Shown piece by piece: positions 1-11,322 of a stretch of 64,000 nucleotides of DNA (positions are counted from its first letter, which is position 1; every line of letters begins with the position of its first letter). The stretch covers positions 62,001-126,000 of the forward strand of contig ML661887.1 of assembly GCA_007570785.1 (NCBI GenBank), read 5' to 3'. This DNA is from Antilocapra americana. Taxonomy: Eukaryota; Chordata; Mammalia; Artiodactyla; Antilocapridae. The notes under the pieces were generated by a model, which saw nothing but the letters and a program-made list of their open reading frames with translations, did no database searches and was not told where the DNA came from. The position numbers and the translations under genes are program-made.

Positions 1-935
1 ATTTACATGTGTTAATATCCACAGTATTTTTCACTTTCTGACTTACCTCACTCTGTTTAATAGGCTCTAAGTTCATCTGCCTCATTAGAATTGATTCAAA
101 TGTGTTCCTTTTTATAGCTGAGTAATATTCCGTTTTGTATATGTTCTATAGCTTCTTTATCCATTCATCTGTCGATGGACATCTAGATTGCTTCCATGTC
201 CTAGCTATTATAAATAGTGCTGCAGTGAACATTGGGGTGCATATGTCTTTTTAAATTATGGTTTTCTCAGTGTACATGTCCATTAGTGGGACTGTTGGGT
301 CATATGGTAGTTTTATTTCTAGTTGTTTTTTTTTTAAGGACTCTGCATACTGTTCTCCATAGTGGCTGCATCAGCTTACATTCCCACCAGCAGTGCAAGA
401 GGGTTCCCTTCTCTCCACACCCTCTCCAGCATTCATTGTTTGTGGATTTTTTGATGATGCCGTTCTGACCAGTGTGAGGTGATACCTCACTGTAGTTTTG
501 ATTTGCATTTCTCTAATAATGACGGATGTTGAACATCTTTCATGTGTTTATTAGCCATCTGTATTTCTTCTTTGGAGAAATGTCAGTTTAGGTCTTCTGC
601 CCACTTTTTGATTGGGGTGTTTATTTTTCTGGCATTGAGCTCCATGAGCTGCTTGTATATTTTGAAGATTAATCCTTTGTCAGTTGTTTCATTTGCTATT
701 ATTTTCTCCCTTTCTGAGCGTTGTCTTTTCACCTTGTTAATATTAATAGTTTTCTTTGCTGTGCAAAAGCTTTTAAGTTTAATCAGATCCCACTTGTTGG
801 TTTTTGTTTTTATTTCCGTTGCTCTAGAAGGTGGTCATAGAGGATCTTGTTGTGATTTATGCCAAAGAGTGTTCTGCCTGTGTTTTCCTCTTAAGAGTTT
901 TATAGTTCCTGGTCTTACATTAAGTGGATCTTTAT
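1..935 (-). repeat. L1 LINE 3' portion, antisense
   Basis: Read on the minus strand this is the end of L1 ORF2 and the start of its 3' UTR. The recognisable stretch about blocks of sequence 'on a dead-reckoned mRNA-like path' is the ORF2 tail near 150-240 (complement of the motif for a planned dimension of primates and ruminants alike). It runs off the left window edge, so its 3' end is not visible; the 5' end is truncated near 935. Stops and frameshifts break all frames, so it cannot encode a working ORF2. Confidence 0.85.
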
Positions 936-2392
936 GACAACTTTTTGTCACCTTTCTATTTATTTGCTTTCAAGTAAAGTGCTTGATACTTTGTTTGAAC
1001 TCTCTATTGGTCCTTACGGCTCCAGATTACAATTGAAAAGCCATTAACAGAAAGCACTGTGTGCCCACATATACAGAATGTTCTGTTAGCCGCTGTGCAG
1101 GGCAGCCTGCTGTATTGGCAGTACAGGAAGAAGAGCTGAATAGGAGAGAAGGAAACAGGAGTTTGAGAATTTAGGTACAAGTCACAAAAGGAATGGGATT
1201 TCAAAAAAGGCAGAGAAAGATAAGTGAGAAGAAGAACTTGGACAATATTAGGAAAGGTAGTTTCAGAGATAGGGAATTAAAGTGCTCAGGGAAAAGTAAA
1301 ACAGGAGACAAGTGAGACAAGATTTAACACATACACAACTCGATGATGTGAAAGTGACCTTAACATGAGTTGGAACAAATGAGATTCGGGCTTCTGTATG
1401 TGACTGAAGCTAAGATGGAGTGACTGACAGGGTCTGAAATATCTCATCATTCCTCATCTAAAAGCAGTTTGGAACATAGTTCAGGAAGCTCTGACAGGGT
1501 AACCAGTCATCTTTTCTCTTGGCATCACAGGCTCAACAGGTAGTCTCTAGGCCAGATTCAGTTGTATCATCTTGTAGTTTGGTTGACCGCCATGGAATTT
1601 CAGCCTTCCAGACATTGCAAGGTAAGAAGTATAATGAACTTACATGATCTCCTCCCAGAGTTTTCAGGGGACTAGGGCCCTCATTAGCTACTGACTCAGT
1701 AGCAAATTGACCAGGACTTAGAATTAGGAGCATATGGTCCACTTAGACTGTTGGGATCATTGTTTCTGTGAGTTCCAGATGAAATCCCCTCTGGCTTTTA
1801 TACTTCACTCTTAATTTGATTCCTCTGTGCACATGATTCCTTTCCTCCCTCTTCATAGACTTGCTCATGTACTTCTTCAGGACCACTAATTCCACTCTCA
1901 AGTTTAGGATTGTTTTGTTTGTGGCAAACACTGTTGTCCAAAAAATTAAAGTGTTTTACTTCTAAAGAGGTGCATGCTCCTCATGGCTTAACACTGAAGG
2001 CTGGCAGGTACATAAAGTAAGAAGTCAGCGGTGCACTGGCAAACCCTTCTCTCACCTGCATGCTCTGGGTTGGTGGTCTTTTGTTATTAGTCAGTTTCTT
2101 GGCATCTCTGTATTAGAAATATGTTTTGTTTGATGATTCCTTGTTAACTCAGAAGTGATTACTCATTTGAGCATTGCAGTGTGAAATATTTATTCCTGCT
2201 TCTTTCACATACCTGCCATTGCACTTCAGTATGAGGATTCGTATTATTTACAGCATTAGGTAAAGCTTGTTCTTTAAAAATTGAATTATTAATACTTGTA
2301 CTACCTAGTTGCCCTGTCTTACTCCTGCCCTTCAGTGTCATGATAGGAAGGTGTGGTTGAAGCTTAAATTAGAAAGCTTAAAAGTAGCATCA
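936..2392. other. Unassigned sequence, no gene seen
   Basis: I see no recognisable repeat and no convincing exon here. Short open frames occur on both strands but have no domain, signal or splice context. It may be intronic to the small membrane-protein gene whose last exon begins at 5719, since no CpG-rich promoter lies between the window start and that exon. Confidence 0.5.
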
Positions 2393-3053
2393 TTGGTTGT
2401 TAGGGAAAATGCAAATTGAAACCAGAGTGAAATACTTCATACGCAATAGAGTGGCTGCAGACAAAAAGGTGGACAATAACAAGTACTGGCAATGATGTGG
2501 GAAAATTTGAACCACCCTACATTGCTGGTGGGAGTGTAAAATAGCTGCTGTGGAAGACTGCCTGGCAACTCCTCAAAAAGTTAACACAGAGTCACCACAT
2601 GACCCAGCAATTCCACTTTTCGCTATATACCCAAGAAAATTGAAAACACACATGTTTACACAAAAACTTGTATGCAGATTTCATAGAATCCTTTTTTATA
2701 ACAGCCAAAGGTAGAAACCACCCAAACGTCCATCGTTGATGACCGGATAAGCAATCTATTCACTCAGTGAAGTATTGTCCCTCTATAAAGAGTGACGAGA
2801 CCCTGATACGCGCCGTGACACGGGTGGACCTTGCGCACATCTGCCTGAGAGAAGGCAGGCATGGCCGGCGGAAGCGGGAGCGGGGCAAGGGGAGGGCTGC
2901 TGCTGGGCACAGAGTTCACTAGAGAGGTGACCACGATGACGTTAGATAGTGGGGGTGGCTCTGCAGCTTTATGGATTTTCCAGAGAACACTCAATCATGT
3001 ACTTTAGAAAGATCAATTTTATGGTACATGAATTATATCAATCTAAAAAAAAG
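2393..3053 (+). repeat. Old L1 (L1M-type) 3' end, sense
   Basis: The order of motifs is that of the L1 ORF2 tail and 3' UTR: the end-of-ORF2 block near 2500-2620, the 'AAAACTTGTA' type block near 2660, and a terminal A-run near 3045. It is heavily diverged. A CpG-rich patch at about 2790-2950 is unusual for such an old relic. Confidence 0.7.
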
Positions 3054-5221
3054 TGAGGGGGAAGCTTGAAGGTGTTGGCATTATGGCATAGCTGTGTGAT
3101 GATTAGCCTTTTCCAGAACAGGAGATAAAGCAAGATTTTGAATGTATTTAGTATTTTCCTATTCCCTTATAATTCCCTGAAACATAGCATAACTTCTTAA
3201 GGACCTATAAGTCAAGGTGATGAAAAATGTTTCCCTACACGTTTATCCCAAGTTTAGTTCCACTTTATTTTAGGTATAGGCTGACAGAGACAGTGTAGAT
3301 GACACAAGGTACAAAAAAATTTACACGTTGTACACACAGACCATCGTACTAGAATCACATATTTCCTGGATAGTAAAAAATATTTCATTGGACCAAGTCA
3401 CCAAAGACAGTTCTGACTGTCAGAACTTCATGAGCTCTTAGAGAAGGTGCGGCTGAAGTCTCATTTTATAGGTCCCCACCCCACCCCCACTATCCAAAAG
3501 TAGACTGTTTCCAGGAAACTTTTCCTTAAGTCGAGATGGCATAAAGTGAAGAAGCAGTTACCTTAGGACTCATCTTACTAACAGATGCACAAAATGAATT
3601 GAGATAAAACACCAGTGCTCACAAACACTGTTCAGGGCTGGGGCAGCTGGACACAGACGCTGTGAGGTTCCTGGGGAAGGAGTTCGGTGGTGCCTGTCTT
3701 GCTGCAAAACAAACGCTGAACATTGTTTTTGCTTTACACCTTTCTTCATCAAAAGCAAAAATCCTCTTGGGATTTCTTTTAATTAGCAAATACAGGTAGT
3801 ATAGTAGATGTTTCTTAAAAGTGAGGTAGTATGAACTTTCAAAAAGTGGGGGATACCTGTATATCTAACACCTTTAAGTATGAGAGCATTTTGAATCAGA
3901 TGTAGTCAATAAATTTCATGTAAGTCAAAATGAAGACATTCTTAGAGCAGGAATACAAACATTTAAAAATATGTAGTTCAGGGTCTCTGTGTATCAAGCT
4001 AACTCAGATGTTTTGAAAGCTTTTGCTTTAAACAGAGTAAGTAAAATATCTGTGGCTAAGAAGTTTGGGATTTGTGATAACTTTGTAGTCATATAAAACT
4101 TAAGTGCTTTGTGCCTCTCCACATGTGGTTATTCTAATAAACAGAGAAGTGAGCCAAAACAAACAAAAACAAAAAACAAAAAAAACTAACCTCTCCTGAA
4201 CTTCTCAGAGTTCTAATCTTATCTTTGAACTTGCTAGAGTTTTCTTTAAATTTTTGTATTGTTATAGATTCCCATTGAAAATGTCTTCTCCTATTAAGAA
4301 GATAAACATTTTTTAACATAGAAAAAAAGTTTGGATGGCAAACAGACTGGCCCTTTACAAAGTCATTTTCCCAGGATTAGAAAAGACACTAATGCCAGGA
4401 AAGACTGAAAGGGCTGTGGTTGGCAGTGTTGGTGAATAAAGTAAAGTTGTAACTTAACCAAAAAAACCTGTCACCTGTGCAGGATGAACCACTCTTAAGA
4501 CCTTGTTTTGTGCTGTTTCCATTGTTCTGTCCCAAGATGGTCAGAAGAATATGAAAAGAAGTTTAGGAAGAATAATAACAGCAACCAGTAGTTGACACCT
4601 ATGATTATGGTCATTGTGGCTTTACTCTCCGTGATACCCTATTATTGGTCCTGCATGTTGTGACATGACCGTGGGCGCTAATCTCTTGGAGCTTCGCTCT
4701 CATCACAGTGCAGCCTCTCGAATACCAGTGTCAGATACACTCCATTTGTGGCAGTCATGTTCTCACTTATGTAGTTTTTATGGTACTTGTATGACCTTAT
4801 TTTCAACTAGACTCAGCCTTTATACAGAAGAGAAGTAAACTTATTTTGTGTTGTTGTACAAGATAGAGCTAAAACCAGTGGGAGGAAGCTATTAAGAGGA
4901 ATCGCTAATGGCTAGCCCTGTCCAAGTGTACAACAGACTGAAGAGTAAGCATCTGTTATTAGAGTATTTCAGTTTAAAGAATGAATTCCTTCGTTGGTCA
5001 GATTATTGAACTAAATTGATAAAAATCTGCCTTTAAGATCACACACTGTATAAAACAAGATTGTAGATTTTCTTTGCTAATTTTCCTTAACGTGAGTTCT
5101 CAAATTTTGAATCCTTGTGTTGAATTCTTCAAATAACCAGAGTGTGTTTTGCTGTAGTATCTGATGGAAGTGACTCACTCAACCTTTTTCAAGACTACTG
5201 CTTCACAGTTGGGATGCTTTT
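3054..5221. other. Unassigned sequence, no gene seen
   Basis: AT-rich unique-looking DNA without a recognisable repeat or exon. A short A-rich low-complexity run lies near 4155-4190. Probably intronic or intergenic upstream of the exon at 5719. Confidence 0.5.
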
Positions 5222-5460
5222 ATTGTTGTTGTTCAGTTGTGTTCAACTCTTTGCAACCCCGTGGACTGTAGCAGGCCGGCTTCCCTGTTCTTCACTATCT
5301 CCTGGAGTTTGCTCAGACTCATGTCCACTGAGTTGATGATGCCATCTAACCATCTCATCCTCTGTTGCCCTCTTTTCCTCCTGCCCTCAGTCTTACTAGC
5401 ATAAGGGTCTTTTCCAATGAATCGGCTCTTCGTATCAGATAGCCTAAGTACTGGAGCTTC
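5222..5460 (-). repeat. BovB 3'-end fragment (ART2A-like), antisense
   Basis: The block begins with a GTTG repeat followed by the diagnostic 'GACTCTTTGCGACCCCATGG'-like segment, then the 'CATCTAACCATCTCATCC' segment typical of the BovB 3' terminus in reverse orientation. It is a ruminant-specific retroposon fragment lying in the probable intron just upstream of the small coding exon. Confidence 0.85.
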
Positions 5461-5679
5461 TAACTTTGACTCTTCTAGATACTAAGCCAAGGAACATAAT
5501 CATTATTGTTTAGCAATTTATAGTTCAAGGTAAATTGTCCAAATACTTGCAGATATTTAAACAGGTGCACAAATAGATTAGAATATATGTCAGTTTCCTT
5601 CTTGTCAGTGTTTATTTTAAGGATGGTCTTTAAACAATGAAGTTTCTGTGTTTTTTTGTTTTTGAAATGGGTAATGTGT

Positions 5680-5718
5680 TGTTTCATGCCCTTTCCTTTC
5701 CCTTTGCTTCTCTCACAG
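5680..5718 (+). promoter_or_regulatory. 3' splice site of the terminal exon
   Basis: A long pyrimidine run (about 5688-5714) ends in CACAG, with the AG at 5717-5718. This is a strong splice acceptor placed four bases before an ATG. It argues that the ORF at 5723 sits in the last, spliced exon of a gene with upstream non-coding exon(s), and that it is not a retrocopy. Confidence 0.75.
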
Positions 5719-5722
5719 TGCC

Positions 5723-5935
5723 ATGGAAAGCCATTCCCTCCTCAATCCCAACCTGCAGCAAGGTGAGGGGGTCCTGTCCAGCTTCCGCACCACGTGGCAG
5801 GAGTTTGTAGAGGATCTGGGCTTCTGGAGGGTGCTGCTCTTGATCTTTGTCATCGCTCTGCTGTCTCTTGGCATCGCCTACTATGTGAGTGGGGTGCTGC
5901 CCTTCGTGGAAAACCAGCCTGAACTGGTGCATTAA
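5723..5935 (+). CDS. Small single-pass membrane protein, 70 aa
   Basis: The complete 70-residue ORF lies in one exon. The start is the first ATG after the splice acceptor, in a strong context (G at -3, G at +4), and the frame ends in TAA at 5933-5935. The protein has a polar N-terminal half (residues 1-36, with a short acidic stretch EFVEDLGF near 27-34), one hydrophobic segment at about 37-59 (VLLLIFVIALLSLGIAYY as core), and a short acidic tail ending PELVH. There is no cleavable signal peptide. Arg36 before the segment and acidic residues after it suggest N-terminus in the cytoplasm. It resembles the many small integral membrane proteins of vertebrates, but I do not recognise the gene and assign no function. 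A long 3' UTR with poly(A) signals follows. Confidence 0.8.
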   Translation: MESHSLLNPNLQQGEGVLSSFRTTWQEFVEDLGFWRVLLLIFVIALLSLGIAYYVSGVLPFVENQPELVH

Positions 5936-6728
5936 AGGAGCTGACGGGGGAGGAGGCAGATGACAGCGCCCCGGCTTCCAGCGTGTTCTCAGTTTCCCAG
6001 AATCTCTTAGTGCAAAGCAGGGAGGGCTGTACTTATTTTTTCTTTTTGCATTTTTACACATTGTAATCCTTTTAGAAGAACAACCTGTCTGTTTGAACTA
6101 ACTACATACTGTAGTCAAGGATACTATCCTAAAGCTATCTCCAACTCAGCCTGACTTCTTAGGAAAGGCTCTGCATAGCCTTGTTTGACAAAAATGTGAG
6201 ACTAGGAAATCCTTGCTACAGAAACCTTACCCTAACATAAGACCAACTAGAGTGAAATGTTTAAAGTTTGTCTTATATGATTAGTTTTGGTTGGTAGTTT
6301 TGTCTTGTTTTTGTTTATTTTTGCAAGAGCTGCTTTTTGCTGTTTACTTTCTCTGGGGAATAGTAGGATGGGGGAAATGAAACCTTCAGCTTAAAATTTG
6401 AAGCGCTTTTTTTCAGATCTTGTGCAAATCAGTATTGTTGGGATCTGTTTGGTTTATTTTAATATCTTCAAGTCTAGTCACAAACCAAACAGAACTTTTG
6501 AAAAGGAGCTATATTTTCCTCAAAAATTATTGATTATATTTATTTGTTTTTAAGATGAGTTTGATTTTTTTGTAAGCTACTTTACTTGTTCAAGGTTAAT
6601 ACCTGTGAAAAATGAACATGAGAATTTTCAATTGAGAAACTTTTAATTTCCCCCTAGTGTTTATTTCAAAGATACCCTATTCATCAAAAATACAGTTGGA
6701 AAACTTTTTCTACTCAGTAGTTAGCAGG

Positions 6729-6734
6729 AATAAA
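6729..6734 (+). terminator. Possible proximal poly(A) signal
   Basis: An AATAAA hexamer inside the 3' UTR. Use would give a UTR of about 0.8 kb, so two mRNA lengths are possible. Confidence 0.35.
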
Positions 6735-7685
6735 TATTTCTGATGTTTAATGTCACTGTAATTTTGTAGTACCATTATTATGGTGAAAAATTCAGTTCTA
6801 TAAGCTAGCTGTGTTGTCATGATTATATCATAGTTCATAAGGTTTTCATTTTATGTGCAATCCTCTTTAGAGGCCCTGTTAGAATTGTCATAACAATCCC
6901 ATCCATGTCAGTTGTTCTCTGATGGAAAGAATGGATGGAGCATTTCTGAGTTAACAGTGCTGAACACTATTGTACCAGGTGTCATAAACTCTTTATGAAT
7001 GGTAATATTATGTAAATTGAAATCTGGCCCCCAAACTATATTGCAGTTTTCTGCAGTGTGTTTGAAGGCCTCTTGCTAATGATTCTGCTATGTTTATATC
7101 GTATTATTGGGTTATTAAAAAAAAGATATGAAGACTTGATAATTATTCATTAGGTGTAGTCAGAAAATTGTGGTGAAAGAACTAATGGTTTTATTTTTTA
7201 GAACATAGTCATCTGAGCTACTGCTAATTGAATTTTTGCTAGAATTAGAAATTATAATTTAGAATAGAATTGGTATTTCTGTGATTCTTTTTTGCTTCTT
7301 AATATTTTCTCTTTTGCATTTAAATATCTAGGATTGAGGCATTTTCTTTCATGTGACTTTATCCTGTCTTAAAGAGCTGTTCTCAAATTCCTGATGAACC
7401 TGACTGCCTCAGGGTCAGCTCATAGCATCTTGCTTTTAGATTAGCTGCAAACAAAGTTAATCATACTTGGTGTAAATTCAGCAAAAAACAGTGGATATTA
7501 GAATGGAAAACACTTAAGATTAAAAGCTTTGGAATTAGCTTTGTATTTGTTTGTAACTCTAAGCAGATGTGCAAAATTGGTTAACATATATGTAAATATA
7601 TTGCATTTTTAAAGATTAATGTTTCCTTTTGAGTGATGATTTCTTTGTATTCTGTTCTCTGCATTCAGTATTCAATAATATTACC

Positions 7686-7691
7686 AATAAA
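7686..7691 (+). terminator. Distal poly(A) signal
   Basis: AATAAA followed within about 20 bases by a likely cleavage site and then by T-rich sequence (about 7718-7750), the usual layout of a mammalian poly(A) site. Confidence 0.6.
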
Positions 7692-7910
7692 TATATTTAT
7701 AATCTCTTAATCACAATCTGTTTTCTTATTTATCATTGTTTTTCTTTTAATTTAGGATTTTTAAAAAATAGGTTCTAGTCAGCTATTCAAAAAAGCAAAG
7801 AGCTTTTTTTGAAACCCCATGTAATAGGTGTATCAAGTTTCATATGTGTTTGCCTTATAAATGTTCTGACACTAATTTGGGTGAATTGCTTATGGATTTG
7901 AGAGTAATAA

Positions 7911-8137
7911 GGCTGCTGTTGCTAAGTCACGTTGCTAAGACACGTCCAACTCCGCGACCCCATGGCCTGTAGCCCACCAGGCTCCTCTGTCAGTAGGATT
8001 CTGCAGGCAAGAATACTGGAGTGGGTTGCCATGCCCTTCTCCAAGGGATCTTCCTGACCCAGGGAGCGAACCCACATCTCTTATGTCTCAGCATTGACAG
8101 GTGGGTTCTTTACCACTAGCACTACCTGGGAAGCCCA
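7911..8137 (-). repeat. Bov-tA SINE, antisense
   Basis: The tRNA-Glu-derived head lies at the right end (reverse of GGGCTTCCCAGG), followed leftward by the BovA part. Near-identical flanks AGAGTAATAA and AGAGTGATAATAA at 7901 and 8138 look like the target-site duplication. Confidence 0.9.
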
Positions 8138-8145
8138 AGAGTGAT

Positions 8146-8345
8146 AATAACTACCGTTAGTAAGCACCTCCCAATTGTACAGATCACTTCAAAGCCTCAT
8201 CTCATTTACTCCTTATGATCATCTTTATGTTCCCTGTAAGATGAGGAAACTGACACTCTGAGGGTTAAGTAACTTGTCAGAGCTACTTAAGGTCTCACAG
8301 GCCATAGTGGAATAGCGATTTCACATTCAGACTCCATCCCCAATA
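8146..8345 (-). repeat. MIR SINE, antisense
   Basis: The central MIR core is seen in reverse: GATGAGGAAACTGA at about 8240 followed by a GTTAAGTAACTTG block and a CACAGG block. Confidence 0.7.
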
Positions 8346-8645
8346 TATGTTTGTTCTTTCCTTTTACCCTGCTCTCTGACCCCAAGTCTGACAGTGGAAC
8401 CATCTGGAATCGTACCTACTGCCATCTCAGCAGCACATGCTACTAAAATTTTCAATCCTGTTTCTAAATACACCTTTTCCTCCTCCTGTATGCCCCATGT
8501 TTCTGTAACCTCCCAGGGTTTCTAACCCATAATACTGAAGCTCAGATCCTGGCACATTCAGAAAACCTGACACAGTTAGCTGTGTCTAACTGCCCCCTTC
8601 TCTACCTGTGATTTCCTCATCACTTACCGTACTTAGTAAATGTAT

Positions 8646-8867
8646 ATGTTGACTCTTGAACAGTGTGGGGCTTAGGGACTCAGGGCATTGACCAATGCAT
8701 AGTTGAAAATCAGGGAGTAACTTTATAGTGAGCCCTTGGTAGCCATGGATCTACACCGGCCGGTTCAACCAACAGTAGATGATCCTGTAGATCTGTACAT
8801 ATTTAATGAAAAAATACCCATGTATAAGTGGATCCCTGCAGTTCAACCTTTGTTCAAGGGTCAACTG
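8646..8867. mobile_element. MER2-like Tigger DNA transposon relic
   Basis: Both terminal inverted repeats are visible: GTTGACTCTTGAAC at the left and GTTCAAGGGTCAACTG at the right. The short length (about 220 bp) and lack of ORF mark it as a non-autonomous, long-dead element. Confidence 0.75.
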
Positions 8868-9349
8868 AATTTTTTTCTTTTTCTTTGGTCTTTTTGATGA
8901 CAGGTTTCATGAGAACAGGAACTCAGACTGTTTTTTTCTCTCCTATTTGTTCACAGTGCACCCTGTAGAACTCTTTGAACACAAAGACTTTTTTTTTTTT
9001 ATCATAAGTGCATTTTTTTCTCTGTAGATTAAGCATGTGCTTTTCACATGTTTCCTCCAGCAGGCTGCACGTGTGTGAACGAGCTGGCCATTTTTCCGCC
9101 ATGTGTCTGCCGCTGGATGGAAGAACTAGAGTCTTGTACTGCAGGCTCCTTGACATAAGAGCATGCAGCCTTTGCACCAGCACAGTCTGCCTCACATATA
9201 CCATACGTTTGAAAAAAAAAAGCATAGTTACTTTCTTTTTTACCACCTGGCATAGAAATGCACAACAGTATTCTCTTTTTATTGTTGGTGTTATTTTAAC
9301 CAGACCTCAGTCTTTGATTTGTGAAATTATTTATGAATGTATCAAAGTG
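8868..9349. other. Unassigned sequence, no gene seen
   Basis: Contains two T-runs and overlapping short ORFs on both strands with no protein-like features. No repeat family recognised. Confidence 0.45.
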
Positions 9350-9470
9350 CTTTCAGCTGCAAGAAGTCAAACCCAAATTCAAAGCGGCTTAAACCATAAG
9401 AAAGTAATTGATTTATGTGACCGGAAGCCCAGAGGTAGAGTAGACCCCAAGGGTGACATAATCCCAATTT
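9350..9470 (+). repeat. Ancient interspersed repeat, family not named
   Basis: Begins with a block reading like 'AGCTGCAAGAAGTCAAACCC' and 'GGCTTAAACCATAAG'. The same block recurs near 28385 and 50195 in this window, so it is a dispersed element and not unique sequence. Confidence 0.45.
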
Positions 9471-9619
9471 AGCTCAGTTCCTCCGTGCTTTTCACTTTGT
9501 CCTCATATTTATTGGTTTCATTTTCCAGGTGGCTCTGAGAAGAGTCCAGAATTTTCAGGCCTCACATCCATTTGTAAGCATGTAAAGAATAAGAAAAGGA
9601 ACCATCTTTCCTTAGGTGT

Positions 9620-9780
9620 GGGCTTCCCTGGTGGCTCAGATGGTAAAGAATCCTCCTGCAGTGAGGGACACCTGGGTTCCATCCCCATGGACCAAGGGGC
9701 CTGGTGGGCTGCAGTCCATGGGGTCACAAAGAGTCGGACACGACTGAGCAAGTAAGCACACGACTGAGCAAGTAAGCACA
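9620..9780 (+). repeat. Bov-tA SINE, sense, with tail duplication
   Basis: The head GGCTTCCCTGGTGGCTCAGA is followed by a shortened body with an internal deletion and the BovA end. The last 40 bases are a perfect tandem pair of 20-mers (9741-9760 and 9761-9780). Confidence 0.9.
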
Positions 9781-10597
9781 GAACTCCTTATTTTGTTCAA
9801 AACTTGACCAGGAACTTTACCTCTTCCTAAAAATCTTATTCTTGACAGCAGTGCTAGTGATGACAATTGAGTCCCCCTCATATCCCTGTGAGTGGGCACT
9901 GGTGACTTCATTGTTTCTTTATTGTGGCTGTGCCTGGGCACTCCTGTATCGAGATGCACACTTTGTTATCAATTACTTTCCTTTTATTTTTCCTTTATAC
10001 TCCATGATTTATACTAAGTCATTCTATTAATTTCAGCAGTTGTTACTCACTTTTATCTGGAACGCCTACTAGAGCTTCTTTTATCATCTCGGTATACCTT
10101 TTCCTAGTAGTTTGTTTTGGAGGATATACCAGGAAGTATCATTTCTCAAAGTTAATGGAACACTGAGGAGAAGAAAAGAGGCCAGCACTGGCTAAAGCAC
10201 CCTTTAAAATTGTTCAAACTGAGACAGTCCCAGCTGTGCTAGATGAAGTAGAACTTTGGGATCAAGCCCATTCCTCTGGGCTCTGAAGTCGATTCAAAGC
10301 AGTTTTCTAGGGAGGATCTCGGCCTTGCTGTGGATACCTCCTTGGCGTCCCTGAAAGTGCTGGGAGGCTGGCATTCTGTCCAGCCCTTCATGTGTTCATT
10401 CTCTTCACTTTACATCATGAACAGACAGCTCCACGTCAGGCATTGGGGGTTTCCACTCACTGGGCAGCAGAGGTTTGGTCATGCTCTAGTTAGATGTCAG
10501 GGAATACAGTCTGGAGTTCCTTGTTGCCTACCAGTCAAAAAACTTATCAAAAATCTTAGCTGATAACCACATTCACGATATTGCTTGGAAGCTGTTT
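9781..10597. other. Unassigned sequence, no gene seen
   Basis: No repeat family or exon recognised; short ORFs only. Confidence 0.45.
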
Positions 10598-10836
10598 TAG
10601 ATCGGCACCGTCCAAACTTTCGGCAACAATGGAGATTTTCTGTATCTATATCTGTCTAGTGTTGTAGCCACTCATCATTGTGGCTGCTCAGATTCATTTA
10701 AATTAAATTAGAAATTCAATCCTTAATTGGCACAGTTATCCGAGCCTGAAACTCAACTGCACTGTACGTTCAAAAACAAAACTAGCCACATTTCTAGGGC
10801 CCATTCACCACAAGAGGCTGTTTTATTGGACAGCAG
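10598..10836. mobile_element. hAT-Charlie non-autonomous element (MER3-like)
   Basis: The ends read like the TGTCCAATA-type terminal repeats: GGCACCGTCCAA at the left and ATTGGACAGCAG at the right, with the AT-rich palindromic 'GTAGCCAC' interior of this family. A CHR SINE abuts the right end, and a second copy of the terminal motif lies at 11009-11025, so the right part may be rearranged. Confidence 0.55.
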
Positions 10837-10981
10837 TTTTCTTGGGCTGTGCCAGGTCTTAGTTGTGGCACACGAGATCTTTAGTTTTGGCCTGTGGGAT
10901 CTAGTTCCCTGACCAGGGCTTGACCTGGGCCGCCTGCACTGGCGGTGCAGAGTCCTAGCCACTGGACCACCAGGGAAGTCC
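10837..10981 (-). repeat. CHR-type SINE, antisense
   Basis: The right end is the reverse of GGACTTCCCTGGTGGTCCAG, the tRNA-Glu-derived head of cetartiodactyl CHR SINEs. The body is truncated on the left. Confidence 0.85.
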
Positions 10982-11194
10982 TTGGATGGCAATATTTGCA
11001 GAAACTTCTCTTGGACAGCAGTAGTCTCAGATCTCCCTTGGGCTCGTCGGGTTGGATAGAACTAGCTATGGAACGGGATTAAGGCAATTTTCACCACCAC
11101 AGCTTTTACTGAGCTCTTTGTTAACAAGTAGTAACACAATGCAGTGCTTCTTAACTCAGTTCCTGGCAGATTGCTCACAGTTAGGGCAACTGAG

Positions 11195-11322
11195 TTGCCT
11201 GAGGCAGGTTGGAATAATGTCCCAGGTCCCACAGCTATTAACTGGCAGAGCTGGGGTTTGAAGTCAGACAGTATAGGACCGGGGTCTCTTCTAAACATTA
11301 CGCTGTGATGCCGCCCTCTCCT
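11195..11322 (-). repeat. MIR SINE, antisense
   Basis: The reverse MIR order is visible: CCACAGCTATTAACTGGCAG, then GGGGTTTGAA, then the promoter-proximal part near 11300. Confidence 0.65.

Larger units (their letters stand above)
5936..7712 (+). other. 3' UTR of the 70-aa membrane protein gene
   Basis: About 1.8 kb of AT-rich sequence free of recognised repeats follows the stop codon and ends at a canonical poly(A) signal with a T-rich downstream element. Several ATTTA-type motifs (for example around 6535-6545) could affect mRNA stability. Absence of repeats over this length, in a window otherwise full of them, fits a constrained exon. Confidence 0.65.

Noticed and set aside
8923..9472. Overlapping ORFs of 107 and 154 codons around 9.0-9.5 kb
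   Set aside because: They depend on homopolymer runs, lie on opposite strands over the same bases, and lack gene signals.
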